Source: Clostridiales bacterium (GTDB taxonomy: Bacteria; Bacillota_A; Clostridia; Oscillospirales; Oscillospiraceae). Taken from it: a stretch of 22,776 nt of DNA. Location: assembly GCA_014799485.1 (NCBI GenBank), contig JAAVHY010000056.1:1-22776 (forward strand), in the 5' to 3' direction. The notes beneath the pieces were generated by a model, which did not search any database, was not told the origin of the DNA, and saw nothing but the letters and a program-made list of their open reading frames with translations. The translations under genes and the position numbers were made by a program. Shown in pieces: positions 1 to 7,618 of the stretch; the stretch's first letter is position 1, and each line of letters starts with the position of its first letter.

Positions 1-1296
1 GAAATAGGAGGAGTAGTCCCCGCCGTACATGGCGGTCATGGCGTCCTGCATCAAGGTCATCACGTCGCACTTGATGATGTCGCCGTTCTCGTCCTGGGTA
101 TAGATATCGAAATCAAAGTCGTAGTTGTACTGGATGGCGGCCATGTCCTTGATGCCGCCGCCCCCGTTGTCCAGATACTCCTTGAAGGCCTGGAGGTTGT
201 TGGTCTCCACCTCAGCATTGAGCATGGAGTCCATCATGTCATACATGACCGTGGAGCCGTACACCCGGTCGGGGTCATGGTCCTCTTTCCCCTCGCCGGT
301 GATCTGCTCCCGCCGCGTGCCCATCATAGAGGCCATCAGGGCGGACATATCGGTGCTCTCCGCCTGGATGGTGATGGGGTAGCTGGACAGGGTGTCCTCT
401 TGCACCTTGTTGATGTAGTCGTTGATGCCGGTGGACAGCGCCAGGATCAGGGCGATGCCAATGATGCCGATGGAGCCGGCAAAGGCGGTGAGCACCGTGC
501 GGCCCATCTTGGTGCGCAGGTTGGTCAGCGACAGGGACAGGGCGGTGAGGAAGGACATGGAGGTCTTGTGCGCCCCCCGGGCCTGCTTGCCGGTGAGGAC
601 GGGGGCGGCGTCCTCCGAATGGTAGGGGTTGGAGTCGCCGGTGACCTTGCCGTCCTTCAGGTTGACGATGCGGGTGGAGTACTGCTGGGCCAGCTCCGGG
701 TTGTGGGTGACCATGATGACCAGCCGGTCCTGGGCCACCTCCTTCAAAAGCTCCATCACCTGTACCGAGGTCTCGCTGTCCAGCGCGCCGGTGGGCTCGT
801 CGGCCAGCAGGATGTCCGGGTCGTTGATGAGGGCCCGGGCGATGGCCACCCGCTGCATCTGCCCGCCGGACATCTGGGAGGGCACCTTGTTGAGCTGGTC
901 GCCCAGCCCCACCCGCTCCAGGGCCTCGATGGCACGGCGGCGGCGCTCGGCGCGGGACACGCCCGCCAGCGTCAGCGCCAGCTCCACGTTGGCCAGCACC
1001 GTCTGGTGGGGGATCAGGTTGTAGCTCTGGAACACGAAGCCGATGGAGTGGTTGCGGTAGGCGTCCCAGTCGCTGTCCTTATACTCCTTGGTGGAGCGGC
1101 CGTTGATGATGAGGTCGCCGCTGGTGTAGCGGTCCAGGCCGCCGATGATGTTCAGCGTGGTGGTCTTGCCGCAGCCGGAGGGACCCAGGATGGAGACGAA
1201 CTCGTTCTCCCGGAACTCCAGGTCGATGCCCCGCAGGGCGTCAATGGTATTGCCGCCCAGGGTGTACTGTTTGGTGATATTGGAAAGCTTCAGCAT
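1..1296 (-). CDS. MacB-like ABC transporter, ATPase fused to FtsX-type permease (partial, C-terminus off window)
   Basis: The frame is open from an ATG at 1296 to base 1, giving the first 432 residues; the gene continues past the left edge. The N-terminal 220 residues are a complete ABC ATPase: Walker A GPSGCGKTT near residue 38, Q-loop FQSYNL, signature MSGGQMQR, Walker B ILLADEPTGALDS and H-loop MVTHNP. The ADEPTGALDS form is typical of the MacB/LolD class. After a linker, a hydrophobic segment near residues 265-290 (TVLTAFAGSIGIIGIALIL) matches the first helix of an FtsX/MacB permease, followed by the start of a large extracytoplasmic domain. The ribosome site AAAGGAG lies 8-10 nt before the ATG. 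The start overlaps the stop of the marR-type gene (ATGCTGA), which suggests translational coupling. Export of a peptide, antibiotic or lipid is the usual role; the substrate cannot be read from the sequence. Confidence 0.93.
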   Translation of the reverse strand, partial: MLKLSNITKQYTLGGNTIDALRGIDLEFRENEFVSILGPSGCGKTTTLNIIGGLDRYTSGDLIINGRSTKEYKDSDWDAYRNHSIGFVFQSYNLIPHQTVLANVELALTLAGVSRAERRRRAIEALERVGLGDQLNKVPSQMSGGQMQRVAIARALINDPDILLADEPTGALDSETSVQVMELLKEVAQDRLVIMVTHNPELAQQYSTRIVNLKDGKVTGDSNPYHSEDAAPVLTGKQARGAHKTSMSFLTALSLSLTNLRTKMGRTVLTAFAGSIGIIGIALILALSTGINDYINKVQEDTLSSYPITIQAESTDMSALMASMMGTRREQITGEGKEDHDPDRVYGSTVMYDMMDSMLNAEVETNNLQAFKEYLDNGGGGIKDMAAIQYNYDFDFDIYTQDENGDIIKCDVMTLMQDAMTAMYGGDYSSYF

Positions 1297-1748
1297 TGGT
1301 TTTGATCTCCTTTGGTTTGTTCAAAAAGATAGTCCAGCATTTCGTTCGCGACCTCAAAGCCCCGGTACAGCTCCGCCCGGGTCTCGTCGGGCAGGGCCTC
1401 CAGCAGCTCCACATAGTGATTCAGCCGCGTCTGGATGCGCTCCGCCGTCCCCCGGCCCTGCTGCGTGAGGGAGAGCGTCACCACCCGGCCGTCGGGACGG
1501 CCCCGGCTGCGGGTGAGGAAGCCGCCCTGCTCCAGTTTCTTGCACAGGGAGGACGCGTTGGCCTGGCCCATACAGGTCACTTCGCTGATGCTGCCCAGGC
1601 TGGCGTCCTGCCGGGCCAAGTGGAGGAGCACGGCGGCCTGGAGCGGCGTCAGGCCCTCTGCCTGGACCACGGGCTCCAGCAGGCGGGAGGTTTTGGCCTT
1701 CAGTGTCTGGAATACGGTGAGGATGGAGGCATAGCTCTCCTCGTTCAC
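1290..1748 (-). CDS. MarR-family transcriptional regulator
   Basis: About 152 residues with the MarR layout: an N-terminal helix, then a winged helix in the middle (LTPLQAAVLLHLA, then ASSLCKKLEQGGFLTRSRGRPDGRVVTLSLTQQG). The wing signature DGRVVTLSLTQQG and the RSRGRPDGR turn are diagnostic. I chose the GTG at 1748 because a GGGGG ribosome site ends 7 nt before it. Upstream alternatives are an ATG at 1769 and a GTG at 1778, but the promoter at 1781-1809 would start transcription near 1774, so 1778 would lie outside the mRNA and 1769 would be nearly leaderless. The gene overlaps the ABC transporter by 7 nt, so the regulator probably represses its own operon and is relieved by a compound the transporter exports; that role is inferred. 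Confidence 0.9.
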   Translation of the reverse strand: MNEESYASILTVFQTLKAKTSRLLEPVVQAEGLTPLQAAVLLHLARQDASLGSISEVTCMGQANASSLCKKLEQGGFLTRSRGRPDGRVVTLSLTQQGRGTAERIQTRLNHYVELLEALPDETRAELYRGFEVANEMLDYLFEQTKGDQNQC

Positions 1749-1780
1749 AAAAACACCCCCAAAATACATTTGCTTCACAT

Positions 1781-1809
1781 ATATTAGCCTTGGCTATCCC
1801 CGTTGTCAA
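1781..1809 (-). promoter_or_regulatory. Sigma-70 promoter of the marR/ABC operon
   Basis: On the minus strand, TTGACA (1809-1804), a 17-nt spacer and TAATAT (1786-1781). The spacer contains the small palindrome TAGCC-TT-GGCTA (1785-1796), placed where a bound repressor would block RNA polymerase. Confidence 0.8.
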
Positions 1810-1816
1810 GCAAAAT

Positions 1817-1833
1817 ATATGTCGTTCACATAT
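1817..1833. promoter_or_regulatory. Probable MarR operator
   Basis: Perfect inverted repeat ATATGT-N5-ACATAT just upstream of the -35 box. Its half ATATGTGAA recurs next to the -10 box (about 1772-1780), so two related half-sites bracket the promoter. A 17-bp palindrome is the usual size for MarR operators. Assignment to this MarR protein is inferred from position. Confidence 0.55.
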
Positions 1834-1859
1834 TGTTTACAGGGCAGGCCCGCCGTTCC

Positions 1860-1888
1860 TTGACAGGATCCGGGCGAAAACCTATAAT
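1860..1888 (+). promoter_or_regulatory. Consensus sigma-70 promoter of cutC
   Basis: TTGACA (1860-1865), 17-nt spacer, TATAAT (1883-1888): both boxes match the consensus exactly. It is divergent from the marR promoter, with about 50 bp between the two -35 boxes. Confidence 0.85.
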
Positions 1889-1924
1889 ATTGCCTGCGGA
1901 CAAACATGATTGGAGGTCGATCCT

Positions 1925-2698
1925 ATGGGCAAAATTCTGTTGGAGGTATGCTGCGGCAGCGCGGACGACGTGATCCAGGCGCACAAGGCCGGGGCGGACC
2001 GCGCGGAGCTGAACAGCGACCTGTTCCACGGCGGGCTTACCCCCACGCTGGGGGAGCTGATCGTGGCCAAGCGGGAGACCGGGATGAAGGTCATCGCCAT
2101 GGTGCGGCCCCGGGAGGGCGGCTTTTGTTACACCGAAGCGGAGTTTGCCACGGCGGTGGAGGACGCGAAGCTGCTGCTGGCCCACGGCGCGGACGGGTTG
2201 GCCTTTGGCTTTCTCCACGGGGATGGGACGCTGGACGTGGAGCGCGCCCGTGTCCTGGCGGAGCTGGCCCGGGAAGCGGGGAAGGAGTCGGTGTTCCACC
2301 GGGCCATCGATGTGGTGCCCGACTGGCGGGAGGCGCTGGACGCGCTCATAGCGCTGGGGGTGACCAGGGTGCTCACCAGCGGCCAGGAGCCGGACGTGCC
2401 CCAGGGCGCGGACACCATCCGGGAGATGATCCGGTACGCGGCCGGCCGGATCGAAATCCTGCCCGGCGGGGGGATCAAGGCCCGGAACGTGGAGCGGGTG
2501 GTGGCCCAGACCGGGTGCGCCCAGGTCCACCTGTCCGGCCACCGGCAGATGACCGACCCCTCCGCGATGAACAGCCGGGCCATCCATTACGGCGGGTGCC
2601 TGTATCCGCCGGAGGACCAGTTCCGCATGGTGGACAGCGGCTATATCAGCGGATTGGTGTCCCAGCTGGGGAATGACCCCCAAGCCCCGCGGGCATAA
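1925..2698 (+). CDS. cutC: CutC family protein (copper homeostasis protein CutC)
   Basis: 257 residues, the usual length of this TIM-barrel family. The conserved CutC segments are in order: ILLEVCCGSADD at the N-terminus, ADRAELNSDLFHGGLTPTLG, IAMVRPREGGFCYT, GLAFGFLHGDGTLD, VFHRAIDVVPDW, VTRVLTSGQ and EILPGGGIKARNV. The start is the ATG at 1925, since GGAGG lies 8 nt upstream; an in-frame TTG at 1910 overlaps that ribosome site and is unlikely. CutC was named for copper tolerance in E. coli, but the phenotype is disputed and the enzymatic activity is not settled. The gene is monocistronic, with its own promoter and a strong terminator, and converges on the tRNA locus. Confidence 0.94.
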   Translation: MGKILLEVCCGSADDVIQAHKAGADRAELNSDLFHGGLTPTLGELIVAKRETGMKVIAMVRPREGGFCYTEAEFATAVEDAKLLLAHGADGLAFGFLHGDGTLDVERARVLAELAREAGKESVFHRAIDVVPDWREALDALIALGVTRVLTSGQEPDVPQGADTIREMIRYAAGRIEILPGGGIKARNVERVVAQTGCAQVHLSGHRQMTDPSAMNSRAIHYGGCLYPPEDQFRMVDSGYISGLVSQLGNDPQAPRA

Positions 2699-2720
2699 GG
2701 AAGCAGTTTCATGTTGAAAG

Positions 2721-2754
2721 AGCGGCCCCCGTCAAACCGATGGGGGCCGCTTTT
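2721..2754 (+). terminator. Rho-independent terminator of cutC
   Basis: A 10-bp perfect stem AGCGGCCCCC / GGGGGCCGCT with an 11-nt loop, followed directly by TTTT, 22 bp after the cutC stop. Confidence 0.9.
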
Positions 2755-2786
2755 CGATGCGCTGATACTGTCCAGATAAACAACAA

Positions 2787-2821
2787 ATCCGAACCCGTTC
2801 CAGGCAGGAACAAGTTCGGAT
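2787..2821 (-). terminator. Probable original terminator of the tRNA-Ala gene
   Basis: A long hairpin with outer arms ATCCGAAC / GTTCGGAT and inner arms GTTCC / GGAAC, followed on the minus strand by TTGTTGTTT. It lies 11 bp beyond the displaced tRNA 3' end, so it would have ended the tRNA transcript before the element inserted. Confidence 0.6.
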
Positions 2822-2831
2822 CATGTTTCTT

Positions 2832-2876
2832 TGGTGGAGATAAGCGGGATCGAACCGCTGACCTCTTGAATGCCAT
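2832..2876 (-). other. attL: displaced 3' half of tRNA-Ala
   Basis: On the minus strand this holds the anticodon loop, 3' anticodon arm, variable loop, T-arm and acceptor 3' strand ending in CCA. Similarity to a tRNA stops abruptly at the anticodon (2876), after which element sequence begins. It matches 44 of 45 positions at 15986-16030; the difference is 2864 against 16018, in the variable loop. This is the expected footprint of a tyrosine integrase that crosses over in an anticodon loop. Confidence 0.9.
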
Positions 2877-2940
2877 AGATTTAGAGCGAAAAACACAGCA
2901 GTATTCAATGTGAAAAAATGCAGTAATTTCAACGGTTTTG

Positions 2941-2973
2941 ACAGGGTGGTGCGCCCATTGAGTGCCACCCTGT
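2941..2973 (+). terminator. Hairpin with T tract inside the attL arm
   Basis: Perfect 9-bp arms ACAGGGTGG / CCACCCTGT around a 15-nt loop, followed by TTTCACTATTTTTT on the plus strand. It looks like a terminator, although no plus-strand gene leads into it. It may insulate the element from transcription, or be part of the integrase-binding arm. Confidence 0.45.
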
Positions 2974-2992
2974 TTCACTATTTTTTGTGCTC

Positions 2993-3014
2993 ATTCTGGT
3001 ATGGATTCTGGTAC
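2993..3014 (+). repeat. Arm-type integrase sites, left
   Basis: Tandem decamers ATTCTGGTAT (2993-3002) and ATTCTGGTAC (3005-3014). The same pair occurs near attR at 15854-15874, and a head-to-head pair at 15760-15779. Repeats found only near both ends of an element with an arm-binding integrase are best read as arm sites. Confidence 0.65.
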
Positions 3015-3111
3015 AGTTTGGGTGAATGTAGGTGGTTACTGATATGGCATAATAGCACAGAAGTCAAAATAACTCCATAATAATTATATCATGTCAAATA
3101 AAGCAACGCAA

Positions 3112-3143
3112 ATTTTGGCGAAAGACGTGCCTCAATTTTGAGG
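3112..3143 (-). repeat. Dispersed CCTCAA...TTGAGG repeat, copy 1 (degenerate, inverted)
   Basis: Read on the minus strand: CCTCAAAATTGAGG followed by a CACGTCTTTCG stretch. It is a shorter, diverged version of the repeats at 9475-9526 and 11348-11397, and sits at the left edge of the AT-rich cargo. The rest of 2877-3206 holds only att-arm sequence and no gene. Confidence 0.5.
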
Positions 3144-3181
3144 AACAATATATGTGGCTGTTAGGAAATTCAAGTTTACAG

Positions 3182-3203
3182 CTAATCCGAAATTTCGGAT
3201 TAG
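3182..3203. repeat. Perfect 22-bp palindrome next to the left inverted repeat
   Basis: CTAATCCGAAA followed immediately by its exact reverse complement. The AATCCGA core is also the core of the hairpin arms in the adjacent 85-nt repeat, so it may be a further binding site of the same protein. Confidence 0.75.
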
Positions 3204-3206
3204 GAA

Positions 3207-3291
3207 TATAATCTGAGTAGTAAAAATAATCCGAGTTATATCGTTTACCCAGCATAAACACTGAGTTTTAAAACAAATAACTCGGATTATT
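3207..3291 (+). repeat. 85-nt terminal inverted repeat, left copy
   Basis: It aligns without gaps to the reverse complement of 7619-7703, with about 67 of 85 identities by hand count. It begins with TATAATCTGAG. Its inner 67 nt form a hairpin: arms AATAATCCGAGTTAT (3225-3239) and their exact complement (3277-3291), around a loop containing ACCCAGCA and CTGAGTTT. It may also serve as a weak terminator for the phosphoesterase gene, which ends 82 bp away. Confidence 0.85.
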
Positions 3292-3373
3292 TATGGTATC
3301 TTTTAGTATTCTAATCGCTAGTCCTCATATTATTATTAATATCAAACTTAGTTACATCAAGTATGACTTCGCG

Positions 3374-6300
3374 TTACTTTTTTCTCCTCCTTCGTTTATT
3401 GTTGCTCGCTTTTGTAGCACAAGCTTTATCGCATGGAGATTGAGAAAATTTTGTGTTTTTTTGACTCGTTACACAAGACTTCTGACAATTTGCAAAGTAT
3501 TTAGGGTCGCAATCAGCTAGGTACTTACACAATTGTTCATCATCATAATCTTTTTTTAATAGGCTATCCCAGAACGAGACATTGCCTAACGGTTGCAATA
3601 ATGCATTTATATGCTTTGCCTGAGATGCAAAATTTTCCGTTTTTCGGATTTGCAATATTCTGCGAAGATAGCAACGCACAACTCTAAAATATACTCGCTC
3701 TTGCGCTAATGGGATCACATTTTTTTCGATATAATCGTCAAAAATGTATAATAGTTGACTTATGATTTTATCAGATTTTTCTTTGAATACATCTCTGTAA
3801 AAAAAGGTACTTAAATTCCTATTATCCTCCATATGCTCTTGCTGTCCACATTCCAGCAAACGGCTATAGACCAAGTCCCATATAGTGCACATATCGAATT
3901 TTTTTAATGGATATTGATTTCCGGAACTAAGCTTTACATATAAGTAGTTAAAGCAGTTGTGGAAATCAAAGCCTTTATATACTGTATCAATCCCAGGATT
4001 CAAAGAATGACGTTTATCTTCTCCACGAATCGATAAATCTCCATAATATAGCATCTGATGTTGCCTGTTGTACACACGGAAGGGCTCGTTTTCTATGAAC
4101 AGACTCACCAAATCATTTGTGTGTGTTGCATCGCAAACCTGCATAGTATGTTTTAAACTAAGATCAAGGAAATGCTGTAACCTCTCTGCGTCATCCTTTC
4201 CATGAACAAGCCATTCATCACCTTGGGTATCAATTCTGTTCTCTTGCTGCATTAAAAGAGTATTTCTACCCCGTTCAAACATTTTTTCCTGAAGTTGATG
4301 AAGTATTGGGGCATACATTTCTTGATGTACAAGGCAATAAATCAGCATAGATTGCAGACAATTGCTTAACTTATCTCTTTGCAAAAGCTTTTCACATACA
4401 ATAATGAACTTATTGGTGTCGCTCCAGAGCTTTCTAATGAGTACGGCAATATTTCGAGTAATATACTCATTTAATATAGAATCCTCTGCAATTTTTTTAT
4501 TTGGGTGCTCTGCATAGTAGCGGAGTTCCCTATTGTAATGAAGTGCAATAAGATATTCTCTGGCATCGTTTTGTTTTTTTATAAATACAAAAGAATTATA
4601 GATTTTATCATGGTTTTCACAGATGAGTTTTATCATGGGCATATCTTTTAATACATGATTCTCGGGTAAACGCTTAAATTGCTCATAAGTATAGCCATGA
4701 TATGAAAACAAAAAGGCCATAGCGGGTGCATAATGTATGAAGCCATATCCCAATTTTTGGAGACACAGTTCATACTGTTGGTCGATGTAATACCTATATA
4801 TATCGTCAATAGTACTAAACTGATGTAATAGTTCTGAGGTTTTCTCATCTATCGCTGTAATATATTCGTAATTATGATGCATAAAGCCGGGATTAATGGT
4901 AAGTCTCCTAAATCTTCGAATAATGTCGCATTCAAGTTTTATTGACTCTTGTAAAGTATCCTTCTCCTGGGGGCGCTGTTGACCTTCTGCCTTTTTTGTT
5001 TCGCTGGTTATATATCCGCTTTTTTCGTGGGAACGAGGTTTTTTAGAAAAATCCTTTGCCAGCAGGAACGCGTTTACGAAAGTAGTAAACCTCTGATCTT
5101 CAGATCCATCCTCCCGAACATCAATTGGATTAAAATATATAATATCACTTTTGTCATTAAATGTTCTAGGTGGCATAGTATTCTTAAAGCGGGGTAAACG
5201 ATGCTGGCTAAAAGCCATCAAGTAATAAACGTTCTCATAATGCGATAAAATATCCAGTACCCCTCTGCCAATGCTGTCTTCGGAGCTATAACTCCAGCAA
5301 TCCTGTTCATCCAGGCCATCAATAATATAGCACACGGACTGGTGTTCCTTGTCTGCAATTTTTTGGACTTCATTTGCAAAATCAGTGAACGTTTGTTCCG
5401 CAGCATCACAATAAGTAATACCCGACTGAATTTTGTTGAAGATCTTGTTGTTTTCCAAATTAAAGTATACTGGAATAAAGCTAACTGATCCAATACTGTA
5501 TTCATGCAACAAGTAAATATAAAGCAAACCCAGAAAGGTGCTTTTGCCAGAACTATATTCACCTCTTATATTTAGCAAATTATTAGAATTTTTTTCTTCC
5601 CTACATTCTTCAATGCGTTCTTTAATGCGATCCCGCATGAAAACGAAAATATTTTTTTCACTTGTTTCCAGCAGCAAATCTGTCGATCCGTTTTTTCGAA
5701 ACTTGCAAATCGTTTTGTACAATTCATCCAAATTCTTAAACCACTGCTTGCGAACAGCTGATTTCCAACCATATACTTCTTGACACACATTTTCCCACGT
5801 AGGCGTAATTTTGGGCATTGCCAATGTTTCTAGAACGTTTGAGATGAAAAAATCTTTGCTCAGATCATATAATCGAGATACAACTGCATCCTGAGGCCGT
5901 AAATCACACTTCCATGTATCTCCATTACTGCTCCGCAAGTGGATTTTGCGTTCTAACCCAAGCTGGCAACCAATAACTTCAAGTAGATTGTATTCAACTT
6001 CAAAATCATGTGTGACTGGATTCGCTGTAGTAAGCGGTTCGCCACCAATATAGTGAGGAATATCATGAAAAGAGGATCCAACAATACTGCGCGTGTGCTT
6101 GTCACCACATAGATAAATTCCATTTTCTCCAACAAATTCTTGAAGAGATGCCATAAAACGCGTCTTTATATATCTTTTATATGACAGTCTAGCAGCTTCA
6201 CATATTTCATAAATAGGCTTATGCGCTAATATGATATTTTGTCTATTGGTATCCGGAAGATTCATACTTTGAATCGCGGCTTGAATTTGATCACAGCGCA

Positions 6301-7039
6301 CACAGTAGTACCCTAACTTAACATTTTTAGGGTTTTCCCAGTTTGTGTTAATAATTAAAATATTTAAATTGCCGAGTGTAAAATGAGTTACAGGAGCATT
6401 TTGCTTGTCTGCAGATTTGTCTCGATTTTGACGTTTTCTACTATTGGCTGTCTCTAACTGATCCAAAAACTCTTCAAAGGGACGAAAGGTATCTTCTACT
6501 TCTCTATTGCAGCTATAATAGGATTCGCCACCAGATTGTTTACAATGAGCCGGGGTGTCAGACCTAAAAAATGGTCTTAACACATCGTGATTCCCACAGC
6601 ATATTACAACATTTCCCAAAGAAATGTTGAGACGAGAAACAAAGTGCTTAATTACATCCACTGCTTCTTCAAAACGTCTAGCTGTAAGTACCCTCAATTT
6701 TTGGTTGAATTCTTCTTTATCTTCTTCAGAGGCCTCTTTTTCAAATCTTGAAGCATCAAACTTTTTGACTACATCCTGATGGACGCTCTTTTCATCTGCA
6801 TCAAAAAAGTCTTTGCAGCATTCAAGTTCTAAAGCGATTTGATTATACAAATCGCCAGAATTAATAATATCACCTGTGTGTAATAAATAGTCAACTTTAA
6901 TATGCTCTGACCTTAGTTTGTCAGCCAGTGCATCCAAAGCGGCCGTTGCACACTTTATGTCTTTCTTATTATTGGTTAAATGGAAATCAGACATATGCAA
7001 AATGAAATTTGAAGCTTTGCTGATGGAGGGTTTCATCAT
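3374..7039 (-). CDS. Metallophosphoesterase-P-loop NTPase (STAND-like), candidate antiphage protein
   Basis: 1221 residues. Residues 12-320 are a calcineurin-like metallophosphoesterase with the full metal-binding set: SDFH (D18, H20), TGD (D57), GNHD (149-152), AHKP (H273) and GDKH (312-315). A P-loop NTPase follows: Walker A GEYSSGKST (493-501) and Walker B YIIDGLDE (D574-E578), the LDE form common in NACHT/STAND proteins. The rest (about 600-1200) is probably an alpha-helical sensor, and the tail is highly basic. Two ATGs (7039, 7036) follow a GAGGTGG ribosome site; 7036 has the better spacing. An effector-NTPase-sensor order is known from STAND antiphage proteins such as Avs. I infer that ligand sensing activates a nuclease or phosphodiesterase. 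It is the only intact gene between the inverted repeats and is AT-rich. Confidence 0.85.
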   Translation of the reverse strand: MMKPSISKASNFILHMSDFHLTNNKKDIKCATAALDALADKLRSEHIKVDYLLHTGDIINSGDLYNQIALELECCKDFFDADEKSVHQDVVKKFDASRFEKEASEEDKEEFNQKLRVLTARRFEEAVDVIKHFVSRLNISLGNVVICCGNHDVLRPFFRSDTPAHCKQSGGESYYSCNREVEDTFRPFEEFLDQLETANSRKRQNRDKSADKQNAPVTHFTLGNLNILIINTNWENPKNVKLGYYCVRCDQIQAAIQSMNLPDTNRQNIILAHKPIYEICEAARLSYKRYIKTRFMASLQEFVGENGIYLCGDKHTRSIVGSSFHDIPHYIGGEPLTTANPVTHDFEVEYNLLEVIGCQLGLERKIHLRSSNGDTWKCDLRPQDAVVSRLYDLSKDFFISNVLETLAMPKITPTWENVCQEVYGWKSAVRKQWFKNLDELYKTICKFRKNGSTDLLLETSEKNIFVFMRDRIKERIEECREEKNSNNLLNIRGEYSSGKSTFLGLLYIYLLHEYSIGSVSFIPVYFNLENNKIFNKIQSGITYCDAAEQTFTDFANEVQKIADKEHQSVCYIIDGLDEQDCWSYSSEDSIGRGVLDILSHYENVYYLMAFSQHRLPRFKNTMPPRTFNDKSDIIYFNPIDVREDGSEDQRFTTFVNAFLLAKDFSKKPRSHEKSGYITSETKKAEGQQRPQEKDTLQESIKLECDIIRRFRRLTINPGFMHHNYEYITAIDEKTSELLHQFSTIDDIYRYYIDQQYELCLQKLGYGFIHYAPAMAFLFSYHGYTYEQFKRLPENHVLKDMPMIKLICENHDKIYNSFVFIKKQNDAREYLIALHYNRELRYYAEHPNKKIAEDSILNEYITRNIAVLIRKLWSDTNKFIIVCEKLLQRDKLSNCLQSMLIYCLVHQEMYAPILHQLQEKMFERGRNTLLMQQENRIDTQGDEWLVHGKDDAERLQHFLDLSLKHTMQVCDATHTNDLVSLFIENEPFRVYNRQHQMLYYGDLSIRGEDKRHSLNPGIDTVYKGFDFHNCFNYLYVKLSSGNQYPLKKFDMCTIWDLVYSRLLECGQQEHMEDNRNLSTFFYRDVFKEKSDKIISQLLYIFDDYIEKNVIPLAQERVYFRVVRCYLRRILQIRKTENFASQAKHINALLQPLGNVSFWDSLLKKDYDDEQLCKYLADCDPKYFANCQKSCVTSQKNTKFSQSPCDKACATKASNNKRRRRKK

Positions 7040-7061
7040 GCCACCTCATTTTTAATTTTGT

Positions 7062-7091
7062 ATCTTATATATCTTACTCGAAAATTGACAA
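7062..7091 (-). promoter_or_regulatory. Promoter of the phosphoesterase-NTPase gene
   Basis: Minus strand TTGTCA (7091-7086) with TATAAG (16-nt spacer) or TAAGAT (18-nt spacer) as the -10 box, about 25 bp before the start codon. The stretch 7092-7174 contains no gene. Confidence 0.5.
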
Positions 7092-7174
7092 AAAATCAAT
7101 TATTATTTTTTTGTTTGACATCTAAAAGAGCAATAAATCCTGGCTAAATCTATTTTTTCAACGTTCTTATATAG

Positions 7175-7551
7175 CTACTCCAGAAATTTGGGAACATTTT
7201 CCTCCAATGCTCTGTTTGCTGTAACGCAAGCACTGTCGTCTTTAAACCAACGGTAACTCCACTCCTGGATTTTTTTGATTCACAGTACTTTGTGTCAGCT
7301 CAGCATAGCGCTCAGTTGTTGTTACTGAAGCATGCCAAAGAAAATTTTTGATTGCCATCATCGGAACTCCAGCTTCCAACATATGCATTGCACAGGTATG
7401 TCGCATAGTGTGCGGCATCTATAAAGCTACTGAGATGCTTTGCGTATCGCAAGGTCGAGTCTATAGCAGGTATGACGAATCCATTTTCTCGTTGTTGTGC
7501 ACAAATAGCTTCGGCCAATGCCGTTACAGATGGGTTTAGAATTTGATTCAT
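7175..7551 (-). pseudogene. Decayed tyrosine recombinase (internal deletion and frameshift)
   Basis: The frame starts well: ATG at 7551 after GGAGG, then about 40 residues (MNQILNPSVTALAEAICAQQ and on). Near 7430 it jumps, in another frame, to an unmistakable C-terminal catalytic block: PHTMRHTCAMHMLEAGVP (HxxR box), then WHAS in place of the usual GHxS, then TTTERYAEL with the nucleophilic tyrosine. A run of seven A's about 13 codons further on shifts the frame again, after which coding-like sequence runs to a TAG at 7175. An intact enzyme would be about 300-370 residues; the core-binding domain and first catalytic arginine are deleted. The gene faces inward from the right inverted repeat, as expected for the recombinase that once moved the unit. 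Confidence 0.75.
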
Positions 7552-7560
7552 ATTTGGAAC

Positions 7561-7618
7561 CTCCTATACATAATTTTGGCACAGTATCTGTACCATGGCA
7601 CCAGTATAGCAGAAACTC
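7561..7618. promoter_or_regulatory. Leader of the recombinase remnant with paired direct repeats
   Basis: Direct repeats TGGCACAGTAT and TGGCACCAGTAT, separated by 8 nt, lie between the right inverted repeat and the ribosome site of the remnant. They could be operator or subterminal recombinase sites. Confidence 0.35.

Noticed and set aside
277..1305. Long plus-strand open frame of 342 codons
   Set aside because: It is antisense to the ABC transporter; its composition (Gly/Ala/Val/His/Gln-rich) is typical of a shadow frame in GC-rich DNA, while the minus strand has every ABC motif.
1906..2676. Second plus-strand frame overlapping cutC
   Set aside because: Gly/Arg-rich shadow frame; the cutC frame carries the conserved family segments and a ribosome site.
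2709..2978. Short minus-strand frames across attL and 15830-16030 containing AFKRSAVRSRLSPP
   Set aside because: That peptide is simply the translated tRNA-Ala sequence; its presence at both sites reflects the att repeat, not a gene.
3207..3291. Left inverted repeat as a plain rho-independent terminator
   Set aside because: The 37-nt loop, lack of a clean T run and the gapless inverted partner 4.4 kb away argue against this as its only role.
7348..7539. Plus-strand frame opposite the recombinase remnant
   Set aside because: The minus strand shows catalytic recombinase motifs; the plus frame has no recognisable content or ribosome site.
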